Source: Strigamia acuminata (lineage: Eukaryota > Arthropoda > Chilopoda > Geophilomorpha > Linotaeniidae). From it: a DNA stretch of 64,000 bases. This document shows positions 12,396 through 25,815 of the stretch, in pieces. A program made the position numbers and the translations under genes. The number at the start of each line of letters is the position of its first letter. The first letter of the stretch is position 1. The stretch is from the NCBI GenBank assembly GCA_949358305.1, contig OX442316.1, forward strand, positions 17,484,001 through 17,548,000, in the 5' to 3' direction. Under the pieces are notes generated by a model. The model made no database searches, was not told the DNA's origin, and saw only the letters and a list, made by a program, of their open reading frames with translations.

Positions 12396-12864
12396 CACTT
12401 TATTTTTGAACCATATGGGTAAATACGCACTGAGCATGCGCAGCGACATTCCCATGTCTGATTCATTAGTTTATATTTCTTACTTATCAGCTCAGATTAA
12501 TTAACAATTAATCGTTTAATATAAGAGAATGCAATTTATCTAATATTCTATTGTACGAGTATGTCCCAAGAATACGTATTTAAGCTCATCATAAGCATAA
12601 GATGTTACAAATAATAATCAATTTTCATTTTCAAAATTGATTTCGTAGTTTTTCAAAGCGACATTATTGTCAAAGACAATATTTAATGCTACATACGTGT
12701 TTTTTCAGTTACTCGTTACATTGTACTACACAATTGACAGTAAGAGTACATATTAAAAATATAGTTTTCAAACAGTAAGGTATAAGATTATTATATGGCT
12801 GTAAAGACCTTTTCCATTCATCTCAAATTGCCTACGAACAATTTGAAAGATTTTCAAATGGAAC

Positions 12865-14595
12865 TCAGATAAGCGAAGGCACAACGCCCATATTTTTCAC
12901 ATTTTGTTCTTGAAGACAGTAATATAGTTTACCATAATTAACTGTATCGGCTGCCGTTGCATGTATTGCGATGGCAACTGGAGCAGCAAAATGCCTCTTA
13001 TAACCGACTGGGCATTGGTAATCTGTATCAACAGTGGCAAAACCGCCAAAATGCAATGCGTATTCTTTTGCTAAATCGTTGTCAGCGGATTCAGCGCTAC
13101 AAACGCAAAACACCCATCCTAGAGGTAGAACTAAAGCTGTATAAAACTGTGGACAACTTCTCTCCTTCGTATGGATATTGTTTATATGATTTGAATAAAA
13201 TCCACCAAAAAGGTAACCTGGTCCAATCGAGTCATTTGCCAATGCCATACATGAAATAAAACTATACACTGTGTAAATACAACTAGAACCGCCATCGTAA
13301 TAGCGGTAGGAATAAAAAACTTGTGATTGAAAGTTTTTTGGACAGGAATACATTCCTGTAAGCGGATTTTTCACTTCATTTATGTCTTGTGATACTATCA
13401 ATGGAACGAATGTAAACGTACTAAAAACTCCACCAAAGATGTAATCGGAAACTGTAGATTTACAAGAACCATCGTCTAGATTCGCAACAAAGTCGAAATT
13501 GCTCGATTTCGGTCGAGTGCAGCCACGATGAATATTCCGACTATAAAACAGACAAGAGTCTTTTATTTTTTTTTTATTCAATCAAAAAAAAAAATGAACA
13601 ACTTACGTGTAATATTTTCGAATCACGTCGCTAAAGATTTGTTTCACGTTGATGAGTATTGCAGGCGACGCCTTAGGAAAGTTGGAAGAAGTTAGCAAAC
13701 TGGCTAACACATCGCCGGATCTATCAACTGCTACCACACATTCAGAGATTGCACTTTCTTCCCAATTCAGTCCACTGGAAAACCGAATATTTTTGTGCAA
13801 CGTAGCTTCTTTATATTCGTTTAACAATGAAGAATCGAGATGTTGTCGTTGATCTTCCATAGAAAAGCCTGTATTATACTCGAGAAGAGACAATTTCGAT
13901 GCCGATAAAATTTTGCTTTCGTCATTGGCGTGTTTTTTTAAAAAACCATTTTTCAAATAATCTTCCATTGCAATAACCGTTCCAACATCGATACTGTTTG
14001 CATAGTGAGTCCCATAATCACTTACAATTGATGCGGTAAGGAATTCGGCTTCTTCCGTGTCGTTTCTGACAACCGCTCTGATTACTTGTAGGAATCTTTT
14101 TTTAACGGTTTCACTCATGGTAGCGTTTGATGTCGAGTTTACGCGATAAATGACTCGCCTGACCTGACTTCTGCAGGTGAAGGTTTCGTTTTTAACTTGA
14201 AAACTCTTCATTTGCTGGTAGTCGTCGGAAAAGGAGAAAAATAGCGGGAGATATTCCTCCGGCCAGATGTCCGTGGCCACTTTGAAGCCAGCAGATGAAA
14301 GCGCAGTGTAATCCGAAAAGTGTTTAAATACCTGCGCTTCCATGTGTTTCTTCTGGATTTCTACTGGAACTGCAATAGTGTGGTCTGGTATGATGAATTT
14401 TCCATCGGATGTTAATTGACAATCATCGTACGTCCATTTCATCAATTGTTGCGTGTCTCGGTTGGTCAGAGCATTCCAACCAAACCCAGGCACAATTCTT
14501 AATTTCTCAATGTCCGGACACGAATCCGAGTTAGCATTGCTACTAATGGAGATTAAAACAGCAACGCAAAAGTAAGCGTTCATTGTGGAAAACAT
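12865..14595 (-). CDS. Perforin-2 / MPEG1-like protein A
   Basis: Two exons, 14595-13607 and 13540-12865, joined by a 66-base GT-AG intron in phase 2; 554 residues. Residues 1 to about 23 form a signal peptide (Met5 is an alternative start). The MACPF domain runs to about residue 330 and carries the signature YGTHY at 194-198 and the perforin-2 motif SDDYQQMK at 123-130. Exon 2 encodes the Cys-rich P2 region (GCTRPKS, NPLTG, SCP, FGGF motifs). Family knowledge: MPEG1 is a pore-forming antibacterial effector of phagocytes that acts in endosomal or phagosomal membranes. Unlike vertebrate MPEG1 there is no transmembrane segment; the protein stops shortly after the last Cys block, so it is probably secreted or luminal. 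One P2 motif reads HFGGF where the other copies have PFGGF. Most similar in the window to B. Confidence 0.9.
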
Positions 14596-14613
14596 CGTAC
14601 GACTGTTTCACAC

Positions 14614-14629
14614 AAAGTGAAAGTGAACT
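14614..14629 (-). promoter_or_regulatory. ISRE/IRF-like motif upstream of gene A
   Basis: About 20 bases 5' of the gene A start codon is a tandem GTGAAAGTGAAC motif (read on the plus strand), which fits the GAAANNGAA core bound by interferon regulatory factors in vertebrates. Short motif and chance occurrence is quite possible; relevance in an arthropod is inference only. Confidence 0.25.
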
Positions 14630-14639
14630 ATGAGCTTGT

Positions 14640-16110
14640 ACACATATGCAGATGAGATAAATAACTGAGGAAATGTGCAATTATAATTACAAAACCACAC
14701 TGCTAATCAATTCTAGTTAATCTAGCAAGTGATTACCACCGGACGTTTCCATTTGCAAATAACAGGAAATTAAGTTCAAAACCATATCACCAAATTGACA
14801 TACCGGTTAACAATCTTGTTGAAACAACATGCCTCATTAGCAAATTTGATTAGTCAAATCTTAATGTCCGGCATCAGTAGTTGTTTTTTTTAATAGAAGG
14901 AAAGGAAACACTTATTAAATTTTTCCTTTCACGACGCCCTTTTCGCCCCATGAAATTTTTACGCGACCCCGGATTTGAAAATACATCCCGTACCGCCTCA
15001 TTTAGACGCCGGGCAGTGATTCCTTAATATTTCCCAGAGAATAAGAGAAAATTTAAAACAAGACCACGAAAATTCAATCACACAGGCTAGGCCGGCGAGC
15101 AAGAACAGAACAAACTGTCGTATTGTTTCAATCATTTAAAGTGTATGTGTCGTCTACAGACCTAATATTTAGATGTTATGGGTCCGTTGGTGCACCTGAC
15201 CGCCAGATGGCGAGTTTTTGCAGCCTTGGGAGATACGACCGCTGTGTCGTCACTTCCTTTTGGGTCAAGCTGGACGCATGGTCAAGCAAAAATATGAACG
15301 GACATTAAATCCATCTTTATCGGTGTAAATCTAAACATCCTTTTCCAACTAAAACAACAACCACACTTGGCCCATTGTTTTTAGTAAAATTAGTAATTAC
15401 AATGAAGGTACCGCAATGTTGTCACTTATAAAAAAAAAATAGCGCGGATTTTGTTCCGTTACTCTCGTCAAATGAAAAGTGCTGGTGTGTGGAATTACAC
15501 TTGCTAACTGTAACCCTTTTACCTTAATCAGATTGAGTTGGTTTCTCACAAAACAGTTAATTAAATTAAAATATTGACCCAATCTGATGTGTCCAATTAA
15601 ACAAGACACGACTCCGAATGTCTTTATTTCAAAGCCCGATTAATTAAGATAAAACTAGACGATAAAAATTAAAGATTTCACTTCCAACTTCCTCCTAATT
15701 GTTGCTTCACACTCGACGTAATTGACTCGTCCCGCCACCACGCGCCAATTCGCTCAAACTTCGAAGCAAACAGTTTTCCTTTAATCTTCTTCGCAGTACA
15801 TCATCTTGAATCCGTGTAACAAAATCGGACCGGTGAGTTCATCAGCACTCAACATCTCCTCCACTAATTCACCCCAGCCTCCATTACCACTCGCACTCGC
15901 TTTTCCAACAACCCAATGATAACAAGAACCAACTTGGCTTCATTTGAAATTCGACACTCAACGAGATTATGGATTGCGGATCAGCACGACGACTCCAATA
16001 ACTAATGAAGGAGATATTGCCACGTGTACGAACAAAGACTTACAGATGATATAGTGCTGTGGGTTTTTATTTCATGCCTGAACACTATGCAGCTCCAAAT
16101 TGTGGCCTGG
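14640..16110. other. Intergenic, no gene seen
   Basis: No exon, RNA gene or clear inverted repeat recognised. Confidence 0.45.
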
Positions 16111-16435
16111 TTTAAGCGGCATGCCGGTACAGCTCGGGCTTGACCGCATGACCGGTAAACCACATTTTTACCAGAATGTAGTTATAAATGAGTAGGAATT
16201 TTTTTCAACGACAATTGAACCAAAACAAGCTTAAAAAGCATTCAGAAATGTTGGAAATTGATCAAAATTTCTATAAATTTACAGAAATTTCAATAATAAC
16301 CTTCAGAATATCTAGAAAACTCAAATTTCTGGCCTGAATTCCAACATAATTAAAAAACCACAAAACCATAGCTTGAAAACTTCCATCTGCATCTTTTAAT
16401 TTATACCGGTTAGGCATGCCGCATGCCGGTATAAG
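16111..16435 (+). mobile_element. Dispersed repeat family 2, copy a
   Basis: About 320 bases shared with 33205-33490 in the same orientation, including GCATGCCG.TAC at the start, GTTATAAATGAGTA, TCTATAAATTTAC and a CGGTATAAG end. Repeated GCATGCCGGTA motifs lie at both ends. Non-coding; class unknown. Confidence 0.6.
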
Positions 16436-16473
16436 CTTTGTAACTGAAATTTCCTTCGGTTGGTAATTTCATG

Positions 16474-16788
16474 TCGTCGTGTTCAAAAAAACTGGACCCT
16501 CACTCTATGCTGGCAAATGAAATTATGAGTAATTTCGTATTTTGCCACTAGGTGAAACACCAGACATCAACTGGTGATAATACAGGTGTGACCTGGTCTC
16601 ACGGGATTGGCTGCAATCAAAATCGCCGACCAAAATAGTACATGGTGCATGTACTATCAAAATCGCGCAGCAAATGCACTGCCATGCGATGAAAATCGGA
16701 TCTGACGTCATTTTCCATGACGTCAAAATCGCGTCGCAAAACGCCTAGTGTCTCCAGCATGAGGGTCCAGTTTTTTTGAACACGACTG
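16474..16788. mobile_element. Tc1/mariner-like MITE
   Basis: Right end reads AACACGACTG followed by TA; the left end carries the complement GTCGTGTTCAAAAAAACTGG. About 30 bases of inverted repeat (GTGTTCAAAAAAACTGGACC) and a CAGT-type terminus next to TA fit the Tc1/mariner/pogo group. No transposase inside. Confidence 0.7.
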
Positions 16789-18329
16789 TACGTACACTGG
16801 TATGCCAGTTTAAAGCAGGGTAATATGGTAAGTGCCCTGGGATTACCTGGCGTTTTTCATAAACGCCGGGTCTAATTAAGTCTTAAGTCTTAATTAATTC
16901 TTAAGTCCAGCAAAGATGTCCAAAATGGAAAAATTGTTAATCCTAATTAAAGAAAACATTTTTAATCTTATTATTATTATTATTTTTTTTTTTTTTAGAA
17001 ATTAATAACGACCTACATATTAAACAAAGTTTTTAATTTGTTTCTTAATTTGAAAAGCACAACAGCTGGCATACAGTGCTAGATACGCGCACTAACTTAT
17101 GCGCTATCGCAAAATTTGAAGTTTGTATCTGTGAAAGTTCGTAACTTGAATGTTCGTAATTCGAATGTTAGTGTGTAAGAGACTCACTGGGTGCATTCAA
17201 AGTCAAATAAATTATTTGACTTATCATAATCTGAATTATCAACAATTCATGCAAGTCATTGACTGATGTGGCTGAAATGTTTTTCCAGCCACGGGAAATA
17301 ATGTAATTTACATCACTGAAATGATAATTTAATTCCATAAGTGACTTATTGATAAGTCACGACTAATCAATAAGCCAACCACTGTATTTTTTTAATGTAA
17401 TTAAAAGTGATATGAATCGATAAGATGAATTAAACTGATACAAGCGATATAAAATTAAATTATGGCCTAGTTTCCAAAAAAATCTATTCCTTTGGTAGCC
17501 AATCTTTAATTGAGTTTACAGCATTTAGATTTCCAAACTTGTTCCGTTCCAATTGATTAAAAAAGAAAGCACGACCAAAGGTTTAATGATGATCGAATTG
17601 TGCTTTCTTCCTTCATAAGAGATAACGAGACAATATAGAGGAGGAAAAAGAATTCAATCTGTAGGTTGGCTTTTAACATTCCCTGTCCAGAAACTGAAAG
17701 AAAGCGAAGCTTTGACAATCGATTGGCACAAAACCCTTCAATTCTTTATTTTTCCAAGTCTAGCCTCCCTGTTTCGCGTTCTGCGCCCAACATCGACACT
17801 CCATTACGCAGCTCCGGCTTATCGGCAGACAAGAAGGAAAAGAAGAAAAAAAATTTATCTAACAAAAAAATGGCACAAAATGTCCATTATTCGGCTGTCC
17901 TGGGGTAGGGGTATTCAAGATTAGTGAATACTCTGCCGGAGGAACATGCAAAAGTTATTTACTAGGAAGCCGGTTAATGATTTCGGAAAGTTCGAATGCT
18001 AGACCGAAACGGTTTGGAAAATTTTAAGTCTTTAAATTAAAACTAATTGCATTTATAAAATTTTAAAATTTTTTTCTAACATTTTAAATTTTTTTTTTCT
18101 AACATTTTAAATTTTTTTTTTCTAAAATTTTGAAAGTCGTTATTGGGCACTGCGCAACTTGTGACCAATGGCAACTTCTAATTCGTCAAAACGGAACACG
18201 TTTCCAATTGCGACACTTTGTGTAAACAATAACCAATGGCAACTTTTTGGGATGTCGCCGTTGGAATAGACACCCACCTGTCTGAGTATTCAGCCATGCA
18301 AGTTGCGATCTGTGGAACAACTTTCTTAA
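16789..18329. other. Intergenic, no gene seen
   Basis: AT-rich; includes short tandem runs of an AACATTTTAAATTTTTTTTT unit near 18060-18130. No supported exon. Confidence 0.45.
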
Positions 18330-18468
18330 GGACCCAACCGTGCATTTGCATCGAGAACTGGGAAAACCACAGAAAACCAAGCTGAAGGCAGGTAGCAGAT
18401 GTTCTTGCCATAGAAGCAGTATCTTAATCAAACAAGGATAAGAAAACAACTGGCATTCCAAGCAGATT
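18330..18468 (-). mobile_element. SINE-like repeat, copy 3 (truncated)
   Basis: Shares GAGAACTGGGAAAACCACAG, TGTTCTTGCCATAGAAGCAG and the block ending near AAGCAG with copies at 1775-1887 and 9161-9366. The 5S-like head is missing. Confidence 0.6.
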
Positions 18469-20116
18469 GCGCCCTCTACTGACTCTAGAGCCACTTTCGA
18501 TACTCTGCGCCGGGAGTTATTAATGCGATTCTCCCGAGGAAATTTGTGAATTTTGTCCTCAAAGTTTGCCACCGGCCCAGGCCCGCAGATGATGTGCAAG
18601 TTTGTAGTAAGTGCAAAGTAAGTGCAGTCTTTACTGTGCTGCAACGTAGAACTACATCCGGAAGAATATCCGCTTATTTAGATGAGGTTGGGGAAGTTGA
18701 GTGTGTGGCTTTTGTTATTGTCTGTGCTTGCTGTGAAAAAGTGTCGTGATCTTCACAAAGTGTTCTTAACACTCGCACGTTGTATCGCAATGTTTTACGC
18801 CGACAACAGACGATTTTTATATGCGATTGTCCTCGATTTCCGTTTTCTAAGTCAAATATCCGTTCTCTATGTCAAATGCTGACACTAGTTCTCAGTTCAA
18901 ATAATGAGGTCTAAAGTCCTAGTTACAATTGTTCAATTTAAAATCTGAATTTGAAGTTTTGTGGTAAATTCAAAGATGGCAGCTAGAGTACAAAAAAGCA
19001 CACACGCACAGTCTTGAGTTTTAGGACTCTACGTCACTTTCCGTTGCTGCCGTTCTTCTATTTTCTCGCCTAGTGCGAAGAAAGCAGTTCTACATCAAAA
19101 CAGCACCTTTCAATGAAAAAAAAATAACAGGATCACACTTTCGCTTTAAATATTGTGTCTGCTGAAGAAGAATATCATTTCACCGTAAGGTTTTCACGCA
19201 CCCATTTCAAAGATGGATCATTGTGACAATGAATGATGTTGGAACAAATCCCGTATTACGTTCCTCCAGCACAAATGTCAAAGATAAAGACCTGTCACTC
19301 AAAGAAAGGGTCCTAAAAAGCCCATCGCGGGCACAATTGAAGCAACACTGAAAAACCAGCAATTGAAAAAGGATAAACCCTTCCACTTTCCTTCCTTTCC
19401 CTTACCTTACCAACTTCTAATCTTTGTTCCCCGTATTTCCTCATTTCATCCGCAGCTGACAAAAGACTAAAGCCTCTGGTTGAGCCCTGTTGGAAAATAG
19501 ACTCCTGCTCATTGATCCCCCTCCACCTGCACGTTCACTCCGGGGTAAACCTTGCAAAAGAAAGGGCTCGCTTCGAGATACAAACTCGTATCAATAAGAT
19601 TGAAGAGAATGGTTGCTTGTCTCACCTTTGAAGGCAGCAGAGGAGGTGAGCTATGACCTCAACAACTCCCAAGTCTATCCTATCCATGAATCCAGTTGTG
19701 ACATGAAGGTGTTGCCCATAGATTCATGGATACTGTATACACTCTTGCCCTTCTCACTGGCCATGTCTGCAGGCTTTGGCAGCTAAAGCTCAAGTGCCAT
19801 TCGATTTGCATATGTAACGACACATATCTGGGATCTTTTAACTGGTGCAACATTTTTGCAAATATTGGAGCGTGCAACCTTCAATTGTGTCCTGGTTGTG
19901 TGATCCGGGCGTAAGACTGGAATCATGTCTAGTGGAGAAAGCTTCTAGACGAAGACTGATGGGGATTGGGCTCCAGCAGTTCTGTCCAGATGACTCGCAG
20001 CACACTAAGCGCGTTCCAAAACATTTCGTCTGGTGTAACATCACGAATGCGTTGCCGTCGTCGTCCTTGTCACATCCTGTTTTCAATTCCCATAGTGCTA
20101 GTCGTCAGATTAAATA
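18469..20116. other. Intergenic, no supported gene
   Basis: The part at 19680-20100 is less AT-rich and opens overlapping short frames on both strands, possibly a decayed transposon. I could not assign it to any protein family. Confidence 0.35.
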
Positions 20117-20300
20117 CAGTCGAAACTCTTTATAACGAATCGCGATGTAACGAATTATCGATATAACGGATACCTAAAAATGGCCGGTTTGGTTGGCCGG
20201 CCATAGAACACCATGTTAAAATATTTCGATATAACGAATTCTCTTTATAACGAATCGATTTTTCAGATCCCTTGCGATTCGCTATAAAGAGTTTCGACTG
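20117..20300. mobile_element. pogo/Tigger-like MITE, TA duplication
   Basis: Left terminus CAGTCGAAACTCTTTATAAC (20117-20136) and right terminus 20275-20300 are reverse complements over about 26 bases, each flanked by TA. Internal GATATAACGAAT motifs are typical of pogo-group MITEs. 184 bases, no coding. Confidence 0.85.
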
Positions 20301-20378
20301 TATATACATCACTTCGTGGAACTTGGCGTTTGTCAGGGAATGAAGGTAATCAATAGATAAAACACATATCATTGAATA

Positions 20379-20430
20379 TTAAGGAGTTTCATTAAATGAG
20401 CGATTATTGTGATTAATTAATTATTGCCAA
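20379..20430 (+). mobile_element. Truncated copy of the TTAA-flanked MITE
   Basis: TTAA followed by GGAGTTTCATTAAATGAGCG matches the left end of the element at 11394-11877; the match fades after about 50 bases and no right end is seen. Confidence 0.6.
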
Positions 20431-21956
20431 AAAAAGTAGTGCCGAATTCAATTTATTTTAGTACCAAAACATAGTAAAATTAGTGCACCATGACTACATG
20501 TCACACTCATTAGTTTTGTGTAACCCTAAATTCAATATTTCATTCTGACGACATCAGAAACGTCAAAGAGTGACCATGAATAAAAGTTATCAGATTGAAT
20601 ATTGTATCGGAGATGAACGTGTCACTAATGGCCTTTCCTTCTCTTCAGCCCTTTAACCTCTTCCCTATTGTGCAATACTCGACCCCGAGCTAAAATTTAA
20701 TTATTCAAGTCCGAAAAGGAGCGTGCGTGATTGCTTTAAGCCGTGCAATGCCAAAATCTTATCGCAAATACGAACAAATGTTTCAGTTAGAGAATTTGCC
20801 TCATGACCCTCCTCCTGTGAATGGCGCTCTCGCTGTTGCCAATTTACAAACTCGTTCGTTCCAGTGTGTCTCGCATACTCACCTAATAAGAGAGATAAGA
20901 TTGCAATTTATGACACGAATAACCTCCATCCGATCGATTCCATGCAAAAATTCCACAACACATTTTTTACTCGCTTAGTTTAGCGCCAGCGCCGGGACAG
21001 AAATATCCACAATTTTGAATTCAAACTCGTGTGAATCAAGCTGAGAAGTAGTAAAAAATATTGCTCTAACTGAAAACATCGACGTGTGAATGGTTTAAAA
21101 GTAGTGATGAAAGTTGGAAGGATTCCAGACGAGCAACACTGCATTGCAAACACCATTCTTTTTTTCTTTCTTCTTTCCATTCGTCTTTTAAAGTGGATCT
21201 GATGCGAGGGAGTGAAAAACAAAGAGAAGGATTGTCATCATTTCACTTGCAAAGGCACAAAATAAACAAGTTTAAAAAAGGTAATCAAGTTTTTTAAGAC
21301 TCAACACGGAGTTTTAAGCTCCTTAACTCCCGGGTTGATGATGATTCGAAAAGATGCAACAAACTGTTCGCCTCGTTTTGCTTTTCACGCCCAAATAATC
21401 GCATCTGCGACTTTTTTTCCCCCATTTTTTTTTCCATCCGAGCAGCTCAATTCTTGAAATTAAAACCTTGCTTTTTCTTTCAGCATTTCTTCCATTCATC
21501 AAACTCAAAACTCACGATTTCTTATATTAAAAAAGCGCAGTTTGAATTAAGTTTTAAAGCAATAAATCCTCCAAAAATCCGAACAAAAAATGTTATGACT
21601 TCGGCTAAACAAATTGCAAAAGAAAACAAATGCTTAAAACTGACGTGCGACATTCGCCTTGCTTTGTCCCACTCTCAAAAGTCCACACACATCGAAGAAC
21701 CTCACTTGACCCACAAGTCCATATATTCCCTCATGTCATATTTCTTAGAGTGTGTTTAAGGTACACACCTCACATTTACCAATTCGATGTGACCCGTCAT
21801 GAAAACATCTCAATAAATCAAATAATCAATAAAAATAACATTAACAAATTACGCGTGGGAGTGCGAGTGGTCTTGGCCCTGCAAAAAAAAAATTTCAATT
21901 AAGTATAAACCTAAATTGTCACACTTGTGGCTGTCGAGCCAGCTATAGCATCCTCT
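20431..21956. other. Intergenic, no gene seen
   Basis: No exon, RNA gene or structured repeat recognised. Confidence 0.45.
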
Positions 21957-22073
21957 ATTTATTAGACCACATGGGGCGCTTTATGTACAAGATGGGCGGA
22001 TCGTCCACCCGCACCACGTTTTAGGACCACCCGCCCATCTTGTATATAAAGCGTCCCATGCGGTCTACTAAAT
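21957..22073. repeat. Long hairpin, 44-bp arms
   Basis: Arm 21957-22000 (with GGGCGCTTTATGTACAAGAT) pairs with 22030-22073 with few mismatches; loop about 29 bases. Could be a small foldback MITE or a transcribed hairpin. No TA or 8-base duplication identified. Confidence 0.8.
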
Positions 22074-22523
22074 AGCACCACTGACGATGATCGCAAGATC
22101 AAAAGACCTTTCGTAAAAAATATTTCTTTTTATTTATTTTTTTGCATTTTAGTGCAATTAATTTCATTAATAAGCCATAAATAAATGTACTGAAAGTGCG
22201 AAAGTGACACACGAACACGAAACTATTTTTGATGTAAAACTGATTGAAATTCTAACTTAACTAAACTTTTCTCTTGAGACGAATAAAAATCATGCTTGAT
22301 GGTTAAAGACAAGATTTATTGTAACATTATTTGGGGTTTACATACATAAAATCAGGAATAAAGGTCAAACTTGATAATTCGTGACACAAAACCGGACTTC
22401 CGTACGCGCGTCATACAATCTCGTATAGAAAAACACCGCCTGGTTGATGGCTTCCCCGCACGACACCGAACACGAACGCACGCCCCATACAACTAAAACT
22501 CGCTGGTTTTCACAACTGTCATG

Positions 22524-22754
22524 TAAACAGGGATGACGAGGATTATTCGAGTAGTGAATAATCCCTCGCAGAAGATTGTTTAATTCGAGCGAACTCGAAC
22601 TATTTTTATTGCGCATGCGCACATCGCTTCCGGCACTTCCCCATTGGTCGAAAACCAAAATTGATCACGAATTATTTTCTGCATGTAAACACAACAATTT
22701 GATTTCTTCACCACTCGAATTATTCACCACTCAAAACATTCGGTGCATGTAAAC
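22524..22754 (-). mobile_element. MITE family 1, copy b
   Basis: Reverse-orientation copy of the element at 9470-9726. Conserves TTCGACCAATGGGGAAGTG (as its complement here), the AATAAAAATAGTTCGAGTTC block and the CATGTAAAC terminus. Confidence 0.75.
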
Positions 22755-25700
22755 ATAGTACTAGTAAGTGCACATCACTCGACACGCACAATTTGTCACT
22801 ACGTAGGTGATAACTTTGTGCACGAGCGCCTCCAGTGCCCATTCTGGCCACTGGGTCGACTGACCTTCGACATCGAGACATACAATAAACCCAGTTTTGC
22901 CAGCCCCTTAGTTTACAACCTTGAGATTCTCATCAAACTCAAGATTATCCGCATGTTTATGGCGAACTAAGCACAAAACTTCACTTCACATCGCGAAGCA
23001 TACGCCGTATGCTCGGAGTAAGATTAAACCTGCAATTTTCACACTGCGAGTAAATTACACACTAAACGTGCAATTACTAGTGAGTAAATGGATTTAGTAG
23101 CTAGTGAATCACTTTTCTCCTACAGCTTCTCCTTTTAAATTAACCCTAACTCCCTGTTCATCTTTAATACCGCTACTCCGTACACCCAAGCACCTAAAGA
23201 AAAAAATCAATCGACTATTAACGTTCCTTAGGAAACGTGTCTTAATCGAGCGCAAGACGGAAATTGGGAAACGAATTTCAAAAGCAAGGCACCACCAAAC
23301 GACGCTTTACCTTACAGCTCCGCATCTCGTCGATGAGGAATTGAGGATGGAAGTTACACGCGCCTCGCAGTGAAGCTTCGCATCTCGGTCCAGTGCTTCA
23401 CTCAACGAATACTGAATATATATATATATACAAAACCTGAAACTTGTTCTAAAAAAAAAAAAAATCTTTCTAGCTGCGAATACAAACAAGTTCCTTTTCA
23501 AAATGTAATTATTGACTCAGAAGACGGCAGTGAATTTCCTTCTGCTCAGCAGAAGCGAGCATAAGCCGAGTTGCCACTGAACGTTGCAGTGCAGCCTCCT
23601 ATTCATATTTAAATCAAATGCTAATGTCGCGTATTAGCCACGTCTTAAATTAGAACTGTACAGCCTTTGCCGTTGGCTTATGAAACTTCAAACATGCAAA
23701 TTCCCCACTCGTGCTCTTGTTTAAAATGTTTTATTTCTCGCTTTTTCTTTAACTCTGTATTCACAAAGTGACGCGCAGCTCAAAGCTTAACGCAACAATC
23801 CCGAAACCCGACTCGTTCCACCTTCTCTGCACATTCGGCCGCGATGAGACGTGAATAAGCAACTGCGCACTTAAAATGCAGCTTTTATTTTCGCCGACAC
23901 ATTCCGCAAGAGCAACACGACTCGCGATCATATTAATTACGACAAAAGCGACGCGCAGGGGGCAGCGCGCAGGGGGCGTCCATTGTCGCGAGACAGTTGG
24001 CAACGCAATCCACCCTGGAATGAAAGGAATTTGATCGGCCGTGTTCACGTGGCCAACATCCAATCTCGGGCTTTTCACTTTGTTCCGTTGATGGAAAAAA
24101 GGACAAAACGCGACTCATTCGACGACTCCGCTAATTTCAACAAACAGCCATCGAGTCGGTCCAGTAATACATCAAAAACATTCTTCTTACCCGCTAAGAC
24201 GTGCAAAGTCCACCTAATCAAACGTCAAATGCACTTTTTTTGACAAATCCTTTTAGAAAAAAAATAAAATAAATTTTTTTTTATTTTTTTTTTATTTTTA
24301 TATTTCTTATTAGAGAAATAAAGAGCAGAGATGATTGGGGGAAAAAGTTAGATGAAGGGCGGAGGACAAAGCAGTGTGTCAGGTGACGACCCGAGTCTTT
24401 TCCAATTTCGATTTGGACTTGGTCGTGAAGATCTAATCCTTTGCCAAGCTCGCAAACAAACAAATCAAGATGGACAAGCTTCAGTCGAACTCTCTCGGGA
24501 CATTCACTTTCAATTGAGGATTTGTTCGGTCTTTACGAAAACTACTCAACAAAAGCTTTATAAAAACGAACATCGAAATAAGTTAGATAACCTTTTCATC
24601 TGTCGAGTTGCTTTTATTGGGCGAACTAGAGTTTTTATTTGAAGCACTTCCCCGCAACACACATTCGTGATTGTGCTATCCGTTTATTCCGTTTCCATTA
24701 TATGAGTAATTAAAATTTTATAATGATTAATAATTCTCTAAATGCCAAACAGGGCAATGTGCAATTTTTTTACTAAATTAAAAAAAAAAAATTAAAATTC
24801 ATCCATGGATGAACTCATTTTAATTTTTTTCTAAAATAAATTCTCAAACATGTCATTGGTACGGAAATCAGTCATCGTCCCGGCGGACTTTGTTGCGCCT
24901 CGTGCGGCAGGACAAAAGTTCATCACCGTCCATAACCAAATTTGTAATTTTTCTAAAAAAAAAATTAACTTTTTTTATGTAAATTTCTCTTCAAATTTAA
25001 TAAAGAAAGAAAAGAAAACTATATAAAAAATATAAAGACCTCTTTATTCGACATAACGATGTGAAACACCGCCATTACCTGGTGAAGAAGAAGTCTCTTC
25101 ATTTTGTTGGTTAAACCTTAAAATGCATTCAAGTTGACGAGATAGGAAATCCAAATTCCCATTTTTTTTTTCTTTTCTTCTTTTCTTAAATCGACTCGAC
25201 TTTGTCAATGTCCTCCATTTCCCTTTTCATACTTTTGGAATTGTTCCAAACGGTCGAGACGAAAAAAAGAAAAAAAAAATCTCATTTTGTTAAGAAAAAG
25301 AAAAGAAAAAAATAATAATAATAACACGAGAAAAATTGTAAAGAAAATAGAAATAAAATGCGAATTTTCTCTTCATGAAAATGGTCAGTTCAGTTCAAAC
25401 TGACATTTACAAACTCAGTCAAATCTCCACAAACTTAATATTGAATTTTCTCTCTTATTCCTTCTCTTTTTAAATTCAAATAACATTGTTGTTTTTTCCG
25501 GTCGACATGTATTATAAATGTGTAATTCCAAACTTGTTTGAGAAACGCGATTAAATGAAACGAGGCGAGACGGGCGAAGCCATTTTGTAGCCCAATCAAA
25601 CTATCGAAATCCAATTTGTAGCACTGATAATCCAGCTTCCAATATCACGATGCCAAAAAGGTTATATTATACACCTCGCAACATTAACCGCTAAAATTGC

Positions 25701-25815
25701 TATTTTATCCGATTTGCCCTGTACGGCCCCAATTTCCACTCCCAACTTAAATCAACTTCACCCAAAACTCAATTTTAGATTCATTTAAAAACGAGTATGT
25801 TGCAATAATAACATT
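22755..25815. other. Intergenic, no gene seen
   Basis: Contains a short TA microsatellite near 23417-23430 and long A/T runs at 24240-24310 and 25260-25330. No supported exon. Confidence 0.45.

Noticed and set aside
12957-13259. 100-codon plus-strand open frame opposite perforin-2 A
   Set aside because: Antisense shadow of the P2 exon; no independent signals.
19680-20100. Overlapping short frames on both strands in a less AT-rich segment
   Set aside because: Could be a transposon remnant, but no transposase, reverse transcriptase or other motif is visible.
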